Notes: a model not told the origin generated them from the letters alone. Numbered from the stretch's first letter, positions 35,219-44,509 are shown. The stretch is DNA of 64,000 nucleotides from Verrucomicrobiaceae bacterium (GCA_016713035.1 JADJPW010000001.1:1116001-1180000); one strand, 5' to 3'. Program-made: numbers and translations.

Positions 35219-36589
35219 TCAGCTCACGATGGCACGCGGGACGCGGCCATGCACGTCGGTGAGGCGGTAATCACGGCCTGCATAGCGATAGGTCAGGCGC
35301 TCGTGATCGATGCCGAGCAGGTGCAGGATGGTGGCATGCACATCATGGACGTGCATTTTATCGACAGCGGCTTTGAAGCCGAAATCGTCGCTCGCGCCGT
35401 AAGCAGTGCCGCCGCGTGCTCCACCACCGGCGAAGAACATGCAGAAGCCATGCGGATTGTGATCACGGCCATTGCCATTCTCGCTGACGGGCGTGCGACC
35501 GAATTCGCCCCCCCAGACGATGAGCGTATCCTCCAGCATGCCGCGCTGCTTCAGATCGCTGATGAGTGCAGCGATGGGGCGGTCGATATCTGCTGCGAGT
35601 CGGCGTGTGGTGGCATCATGATTGGAGTGCGAGTCCCAGGGCTGACCATTGCCATAATAGACCTGCACGAAGCGCACCCCACGCTCCACCAGCCGCCGCG
35701 CCATGAGGCAGCCGTTGGAGAAATGGCTGCTGCCATAGAGTTCACGCACCTTGGCGGGCTCCAGATTCACATCAAAGGCATCTGTGGCAGCGGATTGCAT
35801 GCGGAAGGCGGTCTCCATGGCCTGGATGCGGCCATTGAGAGCGACATCCGCGCCACCGCGGAGGGCGAGATGCTCCGCATTGAGTGCCTGCATGAGATCG
35901 AGCTGTCGCCGCTGATCGGTGCGGGCCATTTTCTCATTATGCAGCCAGGGGATCATCTGACGTGGATCGAGATTGCTGTGATTGATGTAGAGCCCCTGAT
36001 GCTGAGCGGGCAGAAAGGCACTGCTCCAGAGGATGGAGAAGCGCACCGGCCTGCCGGGGCACAGAACGACGTAGGAGGGCAAATTGGCGTTCTCATTGCC
36101 TAGGCCATAGCTGAGCCATGCGCCCATGCTCGGCACCCGCTCGGTCATGGTGCCATTATTCATGAGTAGCAGGGCGGGGCCGTGATTCGGATTATCCGTG
36201 TGGCAGGAGCGCAGCACGCAGAGGTCATCGGCCTGCGTAGCGAGCTTTGGCAGCAATTCACTGATCTCCAGGCCGCTACGACCGTGCTTGGAGTATGCGT
36301 AGGGACTGGCCAGCAGGCCACCGGTGGGCCGCTCCGTGCGTAAATCGGCCCCGGCGGGCTTTTGACCCGAGTATTTCACCAGCGAGGGCTTGGGATCAAA
36401 AAGGTCCGGCCCAAATGGCCCGCCATTCATGAAGAGGTGAATGATGCGCTTCGCTTTGGCTGGAAAATGGGATCTGGGCAGCCCACCTGCGGCCTCCAGG
36501 CTCGATGCCAGCCCAAGCGCCCCCATGCCGCCGCCCATACGGGCTAGCAGCTCGCGGCGAGAGAGTGCGAACAGCGTTTCAGAATTCAT
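35219..36589 (-). CDS. DUF1501 protein, Tat-exported
   Basis: 456 residues from the ATG giving MNSETLFALSRRELLARMGG, with a twin-arginine motif SRRELL and hydrophobic stretch. The body has the DUF1501 landmarks IIHLFMNGGP...DLFDPKPSL, VLRSCHTDNPNHGPA, VQVYYGNGQPWDSH, TLIVWGGEFGRTPVSENGNG and RDHNPHGFCMFFAGGGARGG. The family is related to sulfatase/alkaline-phosphatase-like folds and is found almost only in Planctomycetes and Verrucomicrobia, usually next to a DUF1549/DUF1553 gene. Here that partner is about 7 kb away (24579-28001). Role unknown; probably periplasmic. Confidence 0.85.
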   Translation of the reverse strand: MNSETLFALSRRELLARMGGGMGALGLASSLEAAGGLPRSHFPAKAKRIIHLFMNGGPFGPDLFDPKPSLVKYSGQKPAGADLRTERPTGGLLASPYAYSKHGRSGLEISELLPKLATQADDLCVLRSCHTDNPNHGPALLLMNNGTMTERVPSMGAWLSYGLGNENANLPSYVVLCPGRPVRFSILWSSAFLPAQHQGLYINHSNLDPRQMIPWLHNEKMARTDQRRQLDLMQALNAEHLALRGGADVALNGRIQAMETAFRMQSAATDAFDVNLEPAKVRELYGSSHFSNGCLMARRLVERGVRFVQVYYGNGQPWDSHSNHDATTRRLAADIDRPIAALISDLKQRGMLEDTLIVWGGEFGRTPVSENGNGRDHNPHGFCMFFAGGGARGGTAYGASDDFGFKAAVDKMHVHDVHATILHLLGIDHERLTYRYAGRDYRLTDVHGRVPRAIVS

Positions 36590-36667
36590 GCAGACATCCA
36601 CTACGCGATGAGGCGGGTATTTTGTTCCGTGATAAAAAGGCATCGCCATGCACGACTCCTGCATCCC

Positions 36668-38353
36668 ATGCGCTCGATCCTTTTCCTTTTCGCCCTCAGC
36701 CTCTCCATCGCCTCCGCCGCCTTGCCGCCGGAGAAGCGTGTTCTTTTCCTCGGTGATAGCATCACGCAGGGTGGTGGCTACATCGAGATCATCGAGGCCG
36801 CACTCATCGCCCAGCATCCAGATTCGCAGATGGAGATCATCCCGCACGGCCTCAGCAGCGAAACGGTGAGCGGCCTGAGCGAGGAAGGGCACGCCGGGGG
36901 CAAATTCCCCCGCCCTGACCTGCATGAGCGGCTCGACCGCGCTTTGGAAAAACTGAAGCCCCAGCTCATCTTCGCCTGCTACGGCATGAATGATGGCATC
37001 TACCTCCCACTCGGTGCCGAGCGCACCAAGGCCTACCAAGTCGGCATGCAAAAACTACGTGCCAAAGCTGCCGCAGCCGGTGCACGCGTCATTCACCTCA
37101 CACCGCCGGTTTTTGATCCGGTGCCCATCGCGGCCAAAGTCGTGCCTGCGGACAAAGTGGACGGCTCACACCCCTTTCAGGGCTACAATGAGGTGCTGGA
37201 CTTTTATAGCGACTGGCTGCTCGACATGCGTGATGAGAAAAAATGGGAAGTCCTCGATGTGCACGGCACGATGGCGGCTGCGCTGGCTGAAAAGCGCAAG
37301 AGCGACCCGCAGTTCACCTTCTCACGCGATGGCGTGCATCCAGGCCCAGAGGGCTACGTCCTGATGGCGCGGCCAGTGCTGGATGCCTGGGAGCTAAAAA
37401 TCCAAAACGACGGCACTCCAGCGCATCTCAACGGCGCAGCGATCCTCGCAGTGATCAAAAAGAAGCACGCCATCCTCCGCCCAGCCTACCTCACGCATGT
37501 GGGGCATAAGCGCCCCGGCAACGCCGCAGGCCTGCCTTTGCCAGAAGCACTCCGCCAGGCCGCCACGCTCGATGCAGAGGCCCGCAGGCTCGCCAAATCG
37601 ACGCAGATCGAGTTCCCCGATCTCAAAGGCGAGTGGAACGGCTACGCCAAGCACGAGCTGAGCATCGCGGGCAAGCCCGTCACCGTCATCGCACCGAAAA
37701 AAGCCGCCGCTGGCCGTCCGTGGGTCTGGCATGGCGAATTCTTCGGCCACAAGCCCGCGCCAGACATCGCGCTGCTCGGCAAAGGCTTCCACATCGTCTA
37801 TATGAAGATCAATGACATGCTCGGATGCCCGGCAGCCGTCGCCTTGTGGAATCAATGCTACGCAGGGCTCACTTCCAAGTATCAGCTCGGTCCAAAGCCT
37901 GCGCTGGTGGGCCTGAGCCGTGGTGGGCTGTATTGCTACAACTGGGCCATCGCCAATCCGACGCATGTCGGCTGCATCTACGCCGATGCACCGGTCTGCG
38001 ACTTCAAAAGCTGGCCCGGCGGCAAGGGCAAAGGCAAAGGTGATCCGCGCAACTGGTCGTTCGTGCTGAAACTCTGGGGCTTCCCAGACGAAGCTGCCGC
38101 ACTCGCCGCAAAAGTGAACCCAGTGGACAATCTGGAGCCACTCGCCAAAGCCGGCGTGCCGCTGCTGCATGTCTTTGGCGATGCCGATGATGTGGTGCCC
38201 TGGGATGAAAACACCGGCCTCATCGAATCACGCTACAAAGCCCTGGGCGGCAGCATCACGCTGATCCGCAAGCCCGGCATCGGCCACCACCCCCACGGCC
38301 TGGATGACTCCACTCCGATCATCGACTTCATCGCGAAGCATGCGGCGAAGTAG
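36668..38353 (+). CDS. Fusion of SGNH/GDSL hydrolase and alpha/beta-hydrolase domains
   Basis: 561 residues with a signal peptide (MRSILFLFALSLSIASAALP). Residues about 20-240 are an SGNH hydrolase: RVLFLGDSITQGGGY (block I Ser), PQLIFACYGMNDG (block III Gly-Asn-Asp) and FSRDGVHPGPEGY (block V Asp-His). After a linker, about 330-560 look like an alpha/beta hydrolase: LVGLSRGGLYCYNWAI has a G-x-S-x-G nucleophile elbow, VFGDADDVVPW carries an acid and KPGIGHHPHGL the His. Both parts appear catalytically complete, so it could remove two ester groups from one substrate, such as an acetylated plant or algal polysaccharide. It is divergent from the DUF1501 gene, 78 bp apart. Confidence 0.8.
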   Translation: MRSILFLFALSLSIASAALPPEKRVLFLGDSITQGGGYIEIIEAALIAQHPDSQMEIIPHGLSSETVSGLSEEGHAGGKFPRPDLHERLDRALEKLKPQLIFACYGMNDGIYLPLGAERTKAYQVGMQKLRAKAAAAGARVIHLTPPVFDPVPIAAKVVPADKVDGSHPFQGYNEVLDFYSDWLLDMRDEKKWEVLDVHGTMAAALAEKRKSDPQFTFSRDGVHPGPEGYVLMARPVLDAWELKIQNDGTPAHLNGAAILAVIKKKHAILRPAYLTHVGHKRPGNAAGLPLPEALRQAATLDAEARRLAKSTQIEFPDLKGEWNGYAKHELSIAGKPVTVIAPKKAAAGRPWVWHGEFFGHKPAPDIALLGKGFHIVYMKINDMLGCPAAVALWNQCYAGLTSKYQLGPKPALVGLSRGGLYCYNWAIANPTHVGCIYADAPVCDFKSWPGGKGKGKGDPRNWSFVLKLWGFPDEAAALAAKVNPVDNLEPLAKAGVPLLHVFGDADDVVPWDENTGLIESRYKALGGSITLIRKPGIGHHPHGLDDSTPIIDFIAKHAAK

Positions 38354-38432
38354 CGGTCCCTACGATTAGGATATTTACCCCTCATGATGAAATGGAGCGA
38401 GCTCTAGCGAGTCTGGGCCTATCCTTTGATCA

Positions 38433-39431
38433 TTAAACCTTACGCTGGGATGAAAGCCATACGATGCATACCACGGTGAGTGCGCCGCCTCCCCATAGCA
38501 GCCAGGAGGGGGAATCGGATGTCGTTTGTGGGGCATTCTGCTGAGATGACGGCGCTGCGGCGCTTTTCTTGGGTGGGTGTGTTTTGACCCACTCCTTCAT
38601 GTCGATCTTCATTGGTGGAGGTTCCTCGGGGACCGTGGTTTTCGCAGGCTGCCGATATTTCGCGCTGGCGTCAGAAGCCCACCAAGCCTTGAGACGTTTG
38701 AGGCCGTTAGTCACATCAGCAATGAAGCCGCCGTTGGCCTTTCGTAGGTCAATAACAGGCGAGTCGTCTCCGAGTGCGAGGTCAAGGTGCGGGACCACAT
38801 CAAAAGCCATCGCCTGACTGTGACCGATAAATGGGTAATCGGACTTGCCTCGGATCTCATCCGTGCGGCGCATGACTTCTTTGATTTCCTCTGGGGTGAG
38901 CTGCCCGCGCGTGTCGTCTAAAAAGCGTGCAAGTTGCTGAATGGCTTCCGGGCTTTTGATCCTCTCAAGTGCTCTAAAGTTCGCCTGGCGCAAATAGCTT
39001 GGGTGCTTGTCTAGCTCATCCCCCAGCAACTTTGCGTGACCGGGGACTAGTACCAGCAACCTGCTCACATAATCGAAGACCTCATTACTATATTCTTCGC
39101 GAACAGGCTGCGGCATCCCAAATCTATTTTCAGCTTCGTTAGTTTTACCAAATCCAAACGCGACTCGGCGCGACAGCTCCCAATATTGCCACAAAAGCCG
39201 TGCGTCCTTGGACAAGTATGCCTGATAAATGCCACTCCAATCTCCCTTGCTGACCAACACGATTCGTTGCTCATCCTCTTTTTGTTCAATTCCGCTCGGG
39301 AATTCGGTATCGTCGGTTAGTTGGGCATCCAAAATCGAAAGAACCGTTCCTCTATTTCTCGCAGTCTCTTGTGAGATGGCTCCATTTCCTCCGAATAAAC
39401 ACATGCATAGAATTGCTGTTATCGTTTTCAT
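38433..39431 (-). CDS. Unknown exported protein with C-terminal membrane anchor, paralogue 1
   Basis: 332 residues. It has a signal peptide (MKTITAILCMCLFGGNGAIS), a soluble helical body (YWELSRRVAFGFGKTNE, SPEAIQQLARFLDDTRGQLT), a charged or Pro-rich linker, and a C-terminal membrane helix SWLLWGGGALTVVCIVWLSS followed by the basic QRKV. A helix followed by a short basic tail resembles sortase- or rhombosortase-type retention tags, but no PEP or LPXTG box is present. It is about 65-70% similar to the next gene upstream (39454-40458), and the N- and C-termini are nearly identical. I do not recognise the family. Confidence 0.7.
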   Translation of the reverse strand: MKTITAILCMCLFGGNGAISQETARNRGTVLSILDAQLTDDTEFPSGIEQKEDEQRIVLVSKGDWSGIYQAYLSKDARLLWQYWELSRRVAFGFGKTNEAENRFGMPQPVREEYSNEVFDYVSRLLVLVPGHAKLLGDELDKHPSYLRQANFRALERIKSPEAIQQLARFLDDTRGQLTPEEIKEVMRRTDEIRGKSDYPFIGHSQAMAFDVVPHLDLALGDDSPVIDLRKANGGFIADVTNGLKRLKAWWASDASAKYRQPAKTTVPEEPPPMKIDMKEWVKTHPPKKSAAAPSSQQNAPQTTSDSPSWLLWGGGALTVVCIVWLSSQRKV

Positions 39432-39453
39432 GGATTTGGACTCACTGACCACA

Positions 39454-40458
39454 TTAAACCTTACGCTGGGATGAAAGCCATACGATGCATACCACGGTGA
39501 GTGCGCCGCCTCCCCATAGCAGCCAGGAGGGGGAATCGGATGTCGTTTGTGGGGCATTCTGCTGAGATGACGGCGCTGCGGTGCTTTTCTTGGCTTGATA
39601 TGCTTTGAGCCACTCTTTCATGTCGATCTTCGGCGGGACGGGTTCGGGCGCTAGCTGGGCAGCGGGGGGCTGGCGGTATTTGAGGCTGGCATCCGATGCC
39701 CACCATGTTTTCAGCCGCTTCCGCGCCGCGATCACATCCGCCAAAAAGCCGCCATTGGCTTTACGCAGATCCAGAACAGGAGAATCATCCTCCAAAGCGA
39801 AATCAAGAAAACCGACCATGTCATAGCAGAGTCCCTGCCCGTGGGCGACAAAGGGGAAGTCAGACTTGGACGACTGCTCTTGCGCCCATTTGATGTAGCG
39901 GTCTTTTTGCTCCTTCGTCGGCTCGCCTCGCTCGTCATCGAGAAAACGAGCGAGCTGTTGGATGGCTTCCGGTGTTTTCATTTTGCTCAATGCACGTAAG
40001 TTTCGAATTCTGACATCACCCTTCAATGGATAACGATCGATTTCGTCTGCCAAAAGCAATGCATGCCCAGGTGTTTTCGTTAACAGCTCTGTTATGTAGG
40101 TGGAGACATCTTTGCTATATGATTCTCTCGCGGAATGCGGCAATCCAATTCTACCTTTAGAATCATTTGTTTTGCCAAATCCAAACGCGACTCGGCGCGA
40201 CAACTCCCAATATTGCCACAAAAGCCTTACGTCCTTGGATAGGTATGCCTGATGAATGCCGCTCCAATCACCCATGCTGACCATTTCAATCCGTTGTTCA
40301 TCCTCTTTTTGTTCAATTCCGCTCGGGAATTCGGTTTCGTCAGTTAGTTGAGCATCCAAAATCGACAGAACCGTTCCTCTATTTCTCGCAGTTTCTTGTG
40401 AGATGGCTCCATTTCCTCCGAATAAACACATGCATAGAATTGCTGTAATCGTTTTCAT
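39454..40458 (-). CDS. Unknown exported protein with C-terminal membrane anchor, paralogue 2
   Basis: 334 residues, with the same layout as paralogue 1: an identical signal peptide, the block SILDAQLTDETEFPSGIEQK, a helical body with TPEAIQQLARFLDDERGEPT, and an identical C-terminal anchor. The 3' ends and the downstream sequence CTTACGCTGGGATGAAAGCC are repeated, so one copy arose by tandem duplication of about 1.02 kb and the middles have since diverged. It follows the metalloprotease stop codon by 16 bp, so it is probably cotranscribed. The function is unknown; the middles may face a ligand. Confidence 0.7.
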   Translation of the reverse strand: MKTITAILCMCLFGGNGAISQETARNRGTVLSILDAQLTDETEFPSGIEQKEDEQRIEMVSMGDWSGIHQAYLSKDVRLLWQYWELSRRVAFGFGKTNDSKGRIGLPHSARESYSKDVSTYITELLTKTPGHALLLADEIDRYPLKGDVRIRNLRALSKMKTPEAIQQLARFLDDERGEPTKEQKDRYIKWAQEQSSKSDFPFVAHGQGLCYDMVGFLDFALEDDSPVLDLRKANGGFLADVIAARKRLKTWWASDASLKYRQPPAAQLAPEPVPPKIDMKEWLKAYQAKKSTAAPSSQQNAPQTTSDSPSWLLWGGGALTVVCIVWLSSQRKV

Positions 40459-40474
40459 TGATTTAGAACTCAGT

Positions 40475-41263
40475 TTAGTTGTTATCTCGATTTTGAAGAT
40501 AGGAAGACTCGTGTACCTTTTTCCAATCCGCCTTCACCAAGCGCTTGGGACTGGCGTAGCTTTTGGGACCAAAGCGACCGGTCATCAAGCGTGCCTCGCT
40601 ATCACTGTGGCGCACGTAGCCAGCGTAAGGCACCGGGCTGAAGGTGAACTTATCGATCATGTCGGGGCTCTGTGTGTGCCCCAGTCCCAATAGGTGGCCG
40701 ATCTCATGCGCGATGATCCAGTTCTGTTTATTGGAACTGCCGCTAACATCCACCGCTGAGGCCACCCAGGCGACGTTTTCCATTTCCAGCCGCAGTGCCC
40801 CGCTGGCCCAGCCCCGGTAACTCCAGGATTGCAGGTCATTCCGGTTCAAATTTGAAGGGTTCGCATCTGCTAGCCACTCATGCACAGCCACATTCCCCCC
40901 GCTTGCCACCACGTAGATATTCACGCCGCTGTTATCCGGCGCAGAGGCCGCCAGGATGGCATCCTCCTCCGCGCTACGGCGGTCTTGCATGGGCGGGCGC
41001 CCTGCGATAATATCTAGTCGGTTGTCATTGATGGTATCATCTGTGCCGGTGCCATTGGGCAGGCCCAGTCCCACATCAAAAGGCACCGTCTGTGCGTCCA
41101 TGAGGGAGACCTCGCACTCAATATTGGCCTGCACGAGGTAGATGCTATCGAGGTATGTTTTCAATACCGCTACGTCCGGCACATGGGGTGGAGCGCTCAC
41201 ATCGCTTCCATTCTGGCGGCTAATACGGTGAATGAAGACCTTCAGCAGCTTCGGTGGCAGCAC
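40475..41263 (-). CDS. Zinc metalloprotease (HExxHxxGxxH), probably the C-terminal half of a split gene
   Basis: 262 residues as an open frame starting at a GTG. The zinc site is AHEIGHLLGLGHTQSPD, the metzincin-type HExxHxxGxxH. A Met-turn candidate is not obvious. Upstream in the same frame the sequence still reads sensibly (RGGAADPDNIQCAARFC), with no start codon, while the TSP3 gene upstream ends 20 bp into this one. A one-base error in the G5 run near 41307 would join them into one secreted protease of about 760 residues. The probable role is extracellular or periplasmic proteolysis. Confidence 0.7.
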   Translation of the reverse strand: MLPPKLLKVFIHRISRQNGSDVSAPPHVPDVAVLKTYLDSIYLVQANIECEVSLMDAQTVPFDVGLGLPNGTGTDDTINDNRLDIIAGRPPMQDRRSAEEDAILAASAPDNSGVNIYVVASGGNVAVHEWLADANPSNLNRNDLQSWSYRGWASGALRLEMENVAWVASAVDVSGSSNKQNWIIAHEIGHLLGLGHTQSPDMIDKFTFSPVPYAGYVRHSDSEARLMTGRFGPKSYASPKRLVKADWKKVHESSYLQNRDNN

Positions 41264-42714
41264 ACAAAAGCGGGCGGCACACTGGATATTGTCGGGGTCC
41301 GCAGCGCCCCCTCTGGGAAAACCCCAGGGGTTGCATAGTTCTTGGACACACCCATTTTCAAATAAGCGGTATCGCCCACTTGGCTGCCGACGAAAGGGAT
41401 CACGCTGGGCCCGGCCGGCTGTGGGAGCTGGACATCCGGCGTGACATTGCCCACGACCTGGAAGACATTCACACCTGGCTGGCTGCGACTAACGAAGCCG
41501 ATGTTCCGTTGCTCGTCCTTTGGGAGCATGATCCAGAGCTGCGGGCCGTTGGTGCCGTAGGAGACCGTGTCAAAGGCGAAAGACTGGCCCGTCTGCATGT
41601 ATAGGTCTGGCCGGGCGAGCACATGGTAACGCTCAATATTGTCCTCCATATCTTGTTCCAAGGTCACTCGGTCCCCCACCGCAGTGCAGACTTTGTTCGG
41701 GTCCATCTTCAGTACGCGAAAGCTCACCTCCGAGATTTCCACATCAGGATTGGATGGAGCTGCCGGGTTGCGCGTTTTTTTATACTTGTAGTCCAGCACG
41801 CGGATGGCGTTTTCCCAAGGCACCTTACTGCCATACGCGATGCCTAGTCCTACGCGTTCACGGGCACGGCTGACCTTCCCGCTGATACTCAGGTTCGGAT
41901 TTGTTCCAAACACGTGCTTCGAATAGCCAGCGAAGGTGTATGGATTGAAACGAAAGTCTTTATCCTGCCCAGCCTGTGGCGGATAGACTAGGCTTTGCCA
42001 CTTCTCAGACCACTTGGGTGTAAATTCTTCATACGTGCTACTGCCAGGTGCTATCGTATCATCATCCCATGATAAATCAGCATAAATGCCCACAGGTGGG
42101 CTATCGGGATCCGTCTTGAACCAATAGTTCTCGACCATCATGCCATGGGTGGCCAGATAGACCACAGGCTGCGGTGGGTTCTTTTCCGCCTCCCCGCCAA
42201 ACGCAGGTGCGGGATTACCATTGTTTGGATCATTGCTATTGGCGACCTCATCCCCATCAGACACGCCATCATTGTCACTATCTGCTAATAAGGGATTGCT
42301 ACGCACCTCGACGGAAACCTCCAATTCGTTGCTCAAACCATCACCATCAAAATCCGCCTTGCCAACGGACCCGACATAGAACTGATCGGTGTACATCAAG
42401 CGCACGAACTGCCGCTCCTCATTCGAGGTCAGCGAAAAAGTCAGCACCGCATCACCACCTGCCTCCACCATCGGCAGGAAACTCCAACTCCCTACCGCCA
42501 GCGTGCTGCTCGATTGCATGAAATACGACCGCCCCGCCTTTCCCCACCATTTGATGAGAACTTGCCCGGATGTCGCCGTGGACTCTGCCCGCAAGCCCTC
42601 ACCTGGATCAGTCGCCGTTTGGGCGAATGACACCGCACCCTGGCCCAGCAGCAGCGCCAGCACCGCGACGAACTGCCATACTTGAAGCCCTACGCTCTTC
42701 GCACCCGCACTCAT
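41242..42714 (-). CDS. Secreted TSP3-repeat protein, probably the N-terminal half of the protease
   Basis: 490 residues. Signal peptide (LQVWQFVAVLALLLGQGAVS after a short basic start), a beta-rich region (SGQVLIKWWGKAGRSYFMQS, of the type found before Verrucomicrobial C-termini), then two TSP3 calcium-binding repeats (KADFDGDGLSNELE, LADSDNDGVSDGDEVANSND) near residues 125-160. The rest is an unrecognised beta-rich domain. The last 30 residues (EGALRTPTISSVPPAFVCC) look out of frame. The ATG overlaps the TGA of the upstream gene (ATGA at 42711-42714), which indicates cotranscription and coupled translation. Confidence 0.7.
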   Translation of the reverse strand: MSAGAKSVGLQVWQFVAVLALLLGQGAVSFAQTATDPGEGLRAESTATSGQVLIKWWGKAGRSYFMQSSSTLAVGSWSFLPMVEAGGDAVLTFSLTSNEERQFVRLMYTDQFYVGSVGKADFDGDGLSNELEVSVEVRSNPLLADSDNDGVSDGDEVANSNDPNNGNPAPAFGGEAEKNPPQPVVYLATHGMMVENYWFKTDPDSPPVGIYADLSWDDDTIAPGSSTYEEFTPKWSEKWQSLVYPPQAGQDKDFRFNPYTFAGYSKHVFGTNPNLSISGKVSRARERVGLGIAYGSKVPWENAIRVLDYKYKKTRNPAAPSNPDVEISEVSFRVLKMDPNKVCTAVGDRVTLEQDMEDNIERYHVLARPDLYMQTGQSFAFDTVSYGTNGPQLWIMLPKDEQRNIGFVSRSQPGVNVFQVVGNVTPDVQLPQPAGPSVIPFVGSQVGDTAYLKMGVSKNYATPGVFPEGALRTPTISSVPPAFVCCHRSC

Positions 42715-43509
42715 GGCTGCACCTCCCCATTCGTCGAGTTCGTGGCTGCATCCTCGCTGGGAGGCGGAGTCGGAGACGACGGCGGATTTGGGGGAGGAGT
42801 CTCCACCTTCCAGAACTGAATGATCGTATCCTTCGGCTTCGCGGGCGGAGGAGGATTAGCCGCCAGCTCCGCAGCCGCAGCGGCAGCCGCCGCCTCACGC
42901 TGCGCACGCCGGGCCACCAGCGCCTCATAATTCGCCTCCACATACGCATGCAGCGCATCCAGCTCCAAGCAGGCCGCATCCGCCTCCACCGCAGAGCCCG
43001 TGAAATCCTTCAGCACATACCACGCCCGCTTCCCCGGAGGCGCTACCGCCAGCACCTCCCCCCGTCTCGAACCGCTGCACCCCACTGAGCAGATTAAAAT
43101 CCACACTGCTCCAAGCCGTCACCAGCCTGCCATCATGGTTCCACTGCACCTCCGTCAATGAGCCCTCATAGACCCGCGCCGTGACCAACATCATGGATCG
43201 CATCGGCTTTGGCACCGAGCCATCCGCCCGCGCCGCCGCAGCCTGAGCCGCCTGCTGCGCCGCCTTCGCATCCTGTGCCGCCTTCATCTGCGCCAATTGC
43301 TCCGCCGTCGGCGGCTCGATACGCTGCATCGTGAGTAGTGATCCATCCGCCTGCCGCACCGTACTCTGCACCATCACCCGCGCCGAAGGCACGAGCCGCG
43401 AGGCCCCTTCGTCCGTAGCTTGCTGCGCGGCAGCGCCGCCCGTCATCGAACCGAAACACATGCAGGCCAACGTGCCTGCGAAATTAAAGAGTGAGAATGT
43501 CATTTTCAT
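42711..43509 (-). pseudogene. Exported Ala-rich protein, split by one-base frameshift
   Basis: From ATG 43509 (MKMTFSLFNFAGTLACMCFG) the frame reads a signal peptide, an Ala/Gln-rich coiled-coil-like stretch (EQLAQMKAAQDAKAAQQAAQ) and VYEGSLTEVQWNHDGRLVTA, then SGVQRFETG. At the G6 run near 43060 the frame shifts; the continuation EVLAVAPPGKRAWYVLKDFT, AYVEANYEALVARRAQRE, and the Pro-rich tail ending TNSTNGEVQP is in the next frame to 42711. With five Gs the product would be about 265 residues. It may be a sequencing error. No family is recognised. It is the first gene of the run to 38433. Confidence 0.65.
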
Positions 43510-43994
43510 GGCGCTACTGGAGTCAAAACAGGAAGAATATTGTTTTGGGCCATAAAGAGGGCGCGAACCTGTCACGCCCCCACTTCAGGCACCGTCAAGC
43601 GCCTCTCACAGTAGGCGCAGCAAGCCGCGCCCCATGGTGGTGCGCTGCCTCTGAATACTGTGAGCGTGTGGGCGGATGAATTTGACGGTTTCGAAGTGGC
43701 CCCGCTGCCCTAGCGGGCAGCACGCAAATTGGTTTATGTCAGTGGTAAATCGTTCTGGGTCGTAAAAAACGTGGGTAGGTGTTTCGGCGGCGGTTGTACC
43801 GGAAGCCACTCATGGAGGCAAGAAAAAGATGAATGTGACATCCCGGATGTTTGGCTCCCACCTAGGATCAGCCTCCAGAGCCCGCTTTGCCCCGTTGCGT
43901 GCTTTCGCGGCTCAGAAAGAGACTGCCGCACCCGATTGCCGAAAGCAGGCTGCCGTTCCAGGCACGTTTGACGCTGGATTTTTGACCCGGACAC
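43510..43994. other. Intergenic region with no recognised gene
   Basis: About 480 bp between the divergent Ala-rich gene and the 41-bp repeat array. I see no conserved coding frame, no RNA gene and no clear promoter. Open frames that cross it on either strand have no recognisable family and end inside the repeats. The 5' leader of the minus-strand operon must lie at its left end. Confidence 0.5.
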
Positions 43995-44240
43995 GGCGGT
44001 GGCAGGGCTGCGCGGCTCCCGTTTGGTGTTGCCACGGCGGTGGCAGGGCTGCACGGCACCCGTTTGGTGCTGCCACGGCGGTGGCAGAGCTGCACGGCTC
44101 CCGTTTGGTGCTGCCACGGCGGTGGCAGGGCTGCACGGCTCCCGTTTGGTGCTGCCACGGCGGTGGCAGGGCTGAACGGCTCCCGTTTGGTGCTGCCACG
44201 GCGGTGGCAGGGCTGCGCGGCTCCCGTTTGGTGCTGCCAC
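43995..44240. repeat. Tandem array, six units of 41 bp
   Basis: Exactly 246 bp, that is six direct 41-bp units beginning GGCGGTGGCAGGGCTGC and ending GTTTGGTGCTGCCAC. Units differ by one to three bases. At each unit junction CTGCCAC-GGCG-GTGGCAG makes a perfect 7-bp hairpin. The array lies 270 bp upstream of the plus-strand gene at 44510 and may affect its transcription or simply be a slippage-prone repeat. The 41-bp period is not a multiple of three, so it does not code for a repeated peptide. Confidence 0.9.
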
Positions 44241-44509
44241 GGGCGTTTTGGGGTATTTTGTCGAAATACAGTGGGAGAGGCTCAAAAAAGGACTCTTGAC
44301 CTAAAACGGCGATTTATGGTAAAACGCCTGCAAATCCGTCTGAAATACTGTCGGGCAAGTGCACGGCGGGGGCGGGTTTCACGACCAGCAACTCGAACGC
44401 TGACTTTCCCACCCCCCGCAACCACGTGGCACGCTTCGGACAAGCCTATTTTGGTACCGGCACACGCTTCGGAGAGGACAGCCCGCGCTCCATCCCACGA
44501 ACACGCACC

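Noticed and set aside
43829..44299. Open frame on the plus strand (and several on the minus strand) through the 41-bp repeats
   Set aside because: The repeat happens to lack stop codons in most frames. Because 41 is not a multiple of three, the frames only echo one another, and there is no family similarity and no plausible start.
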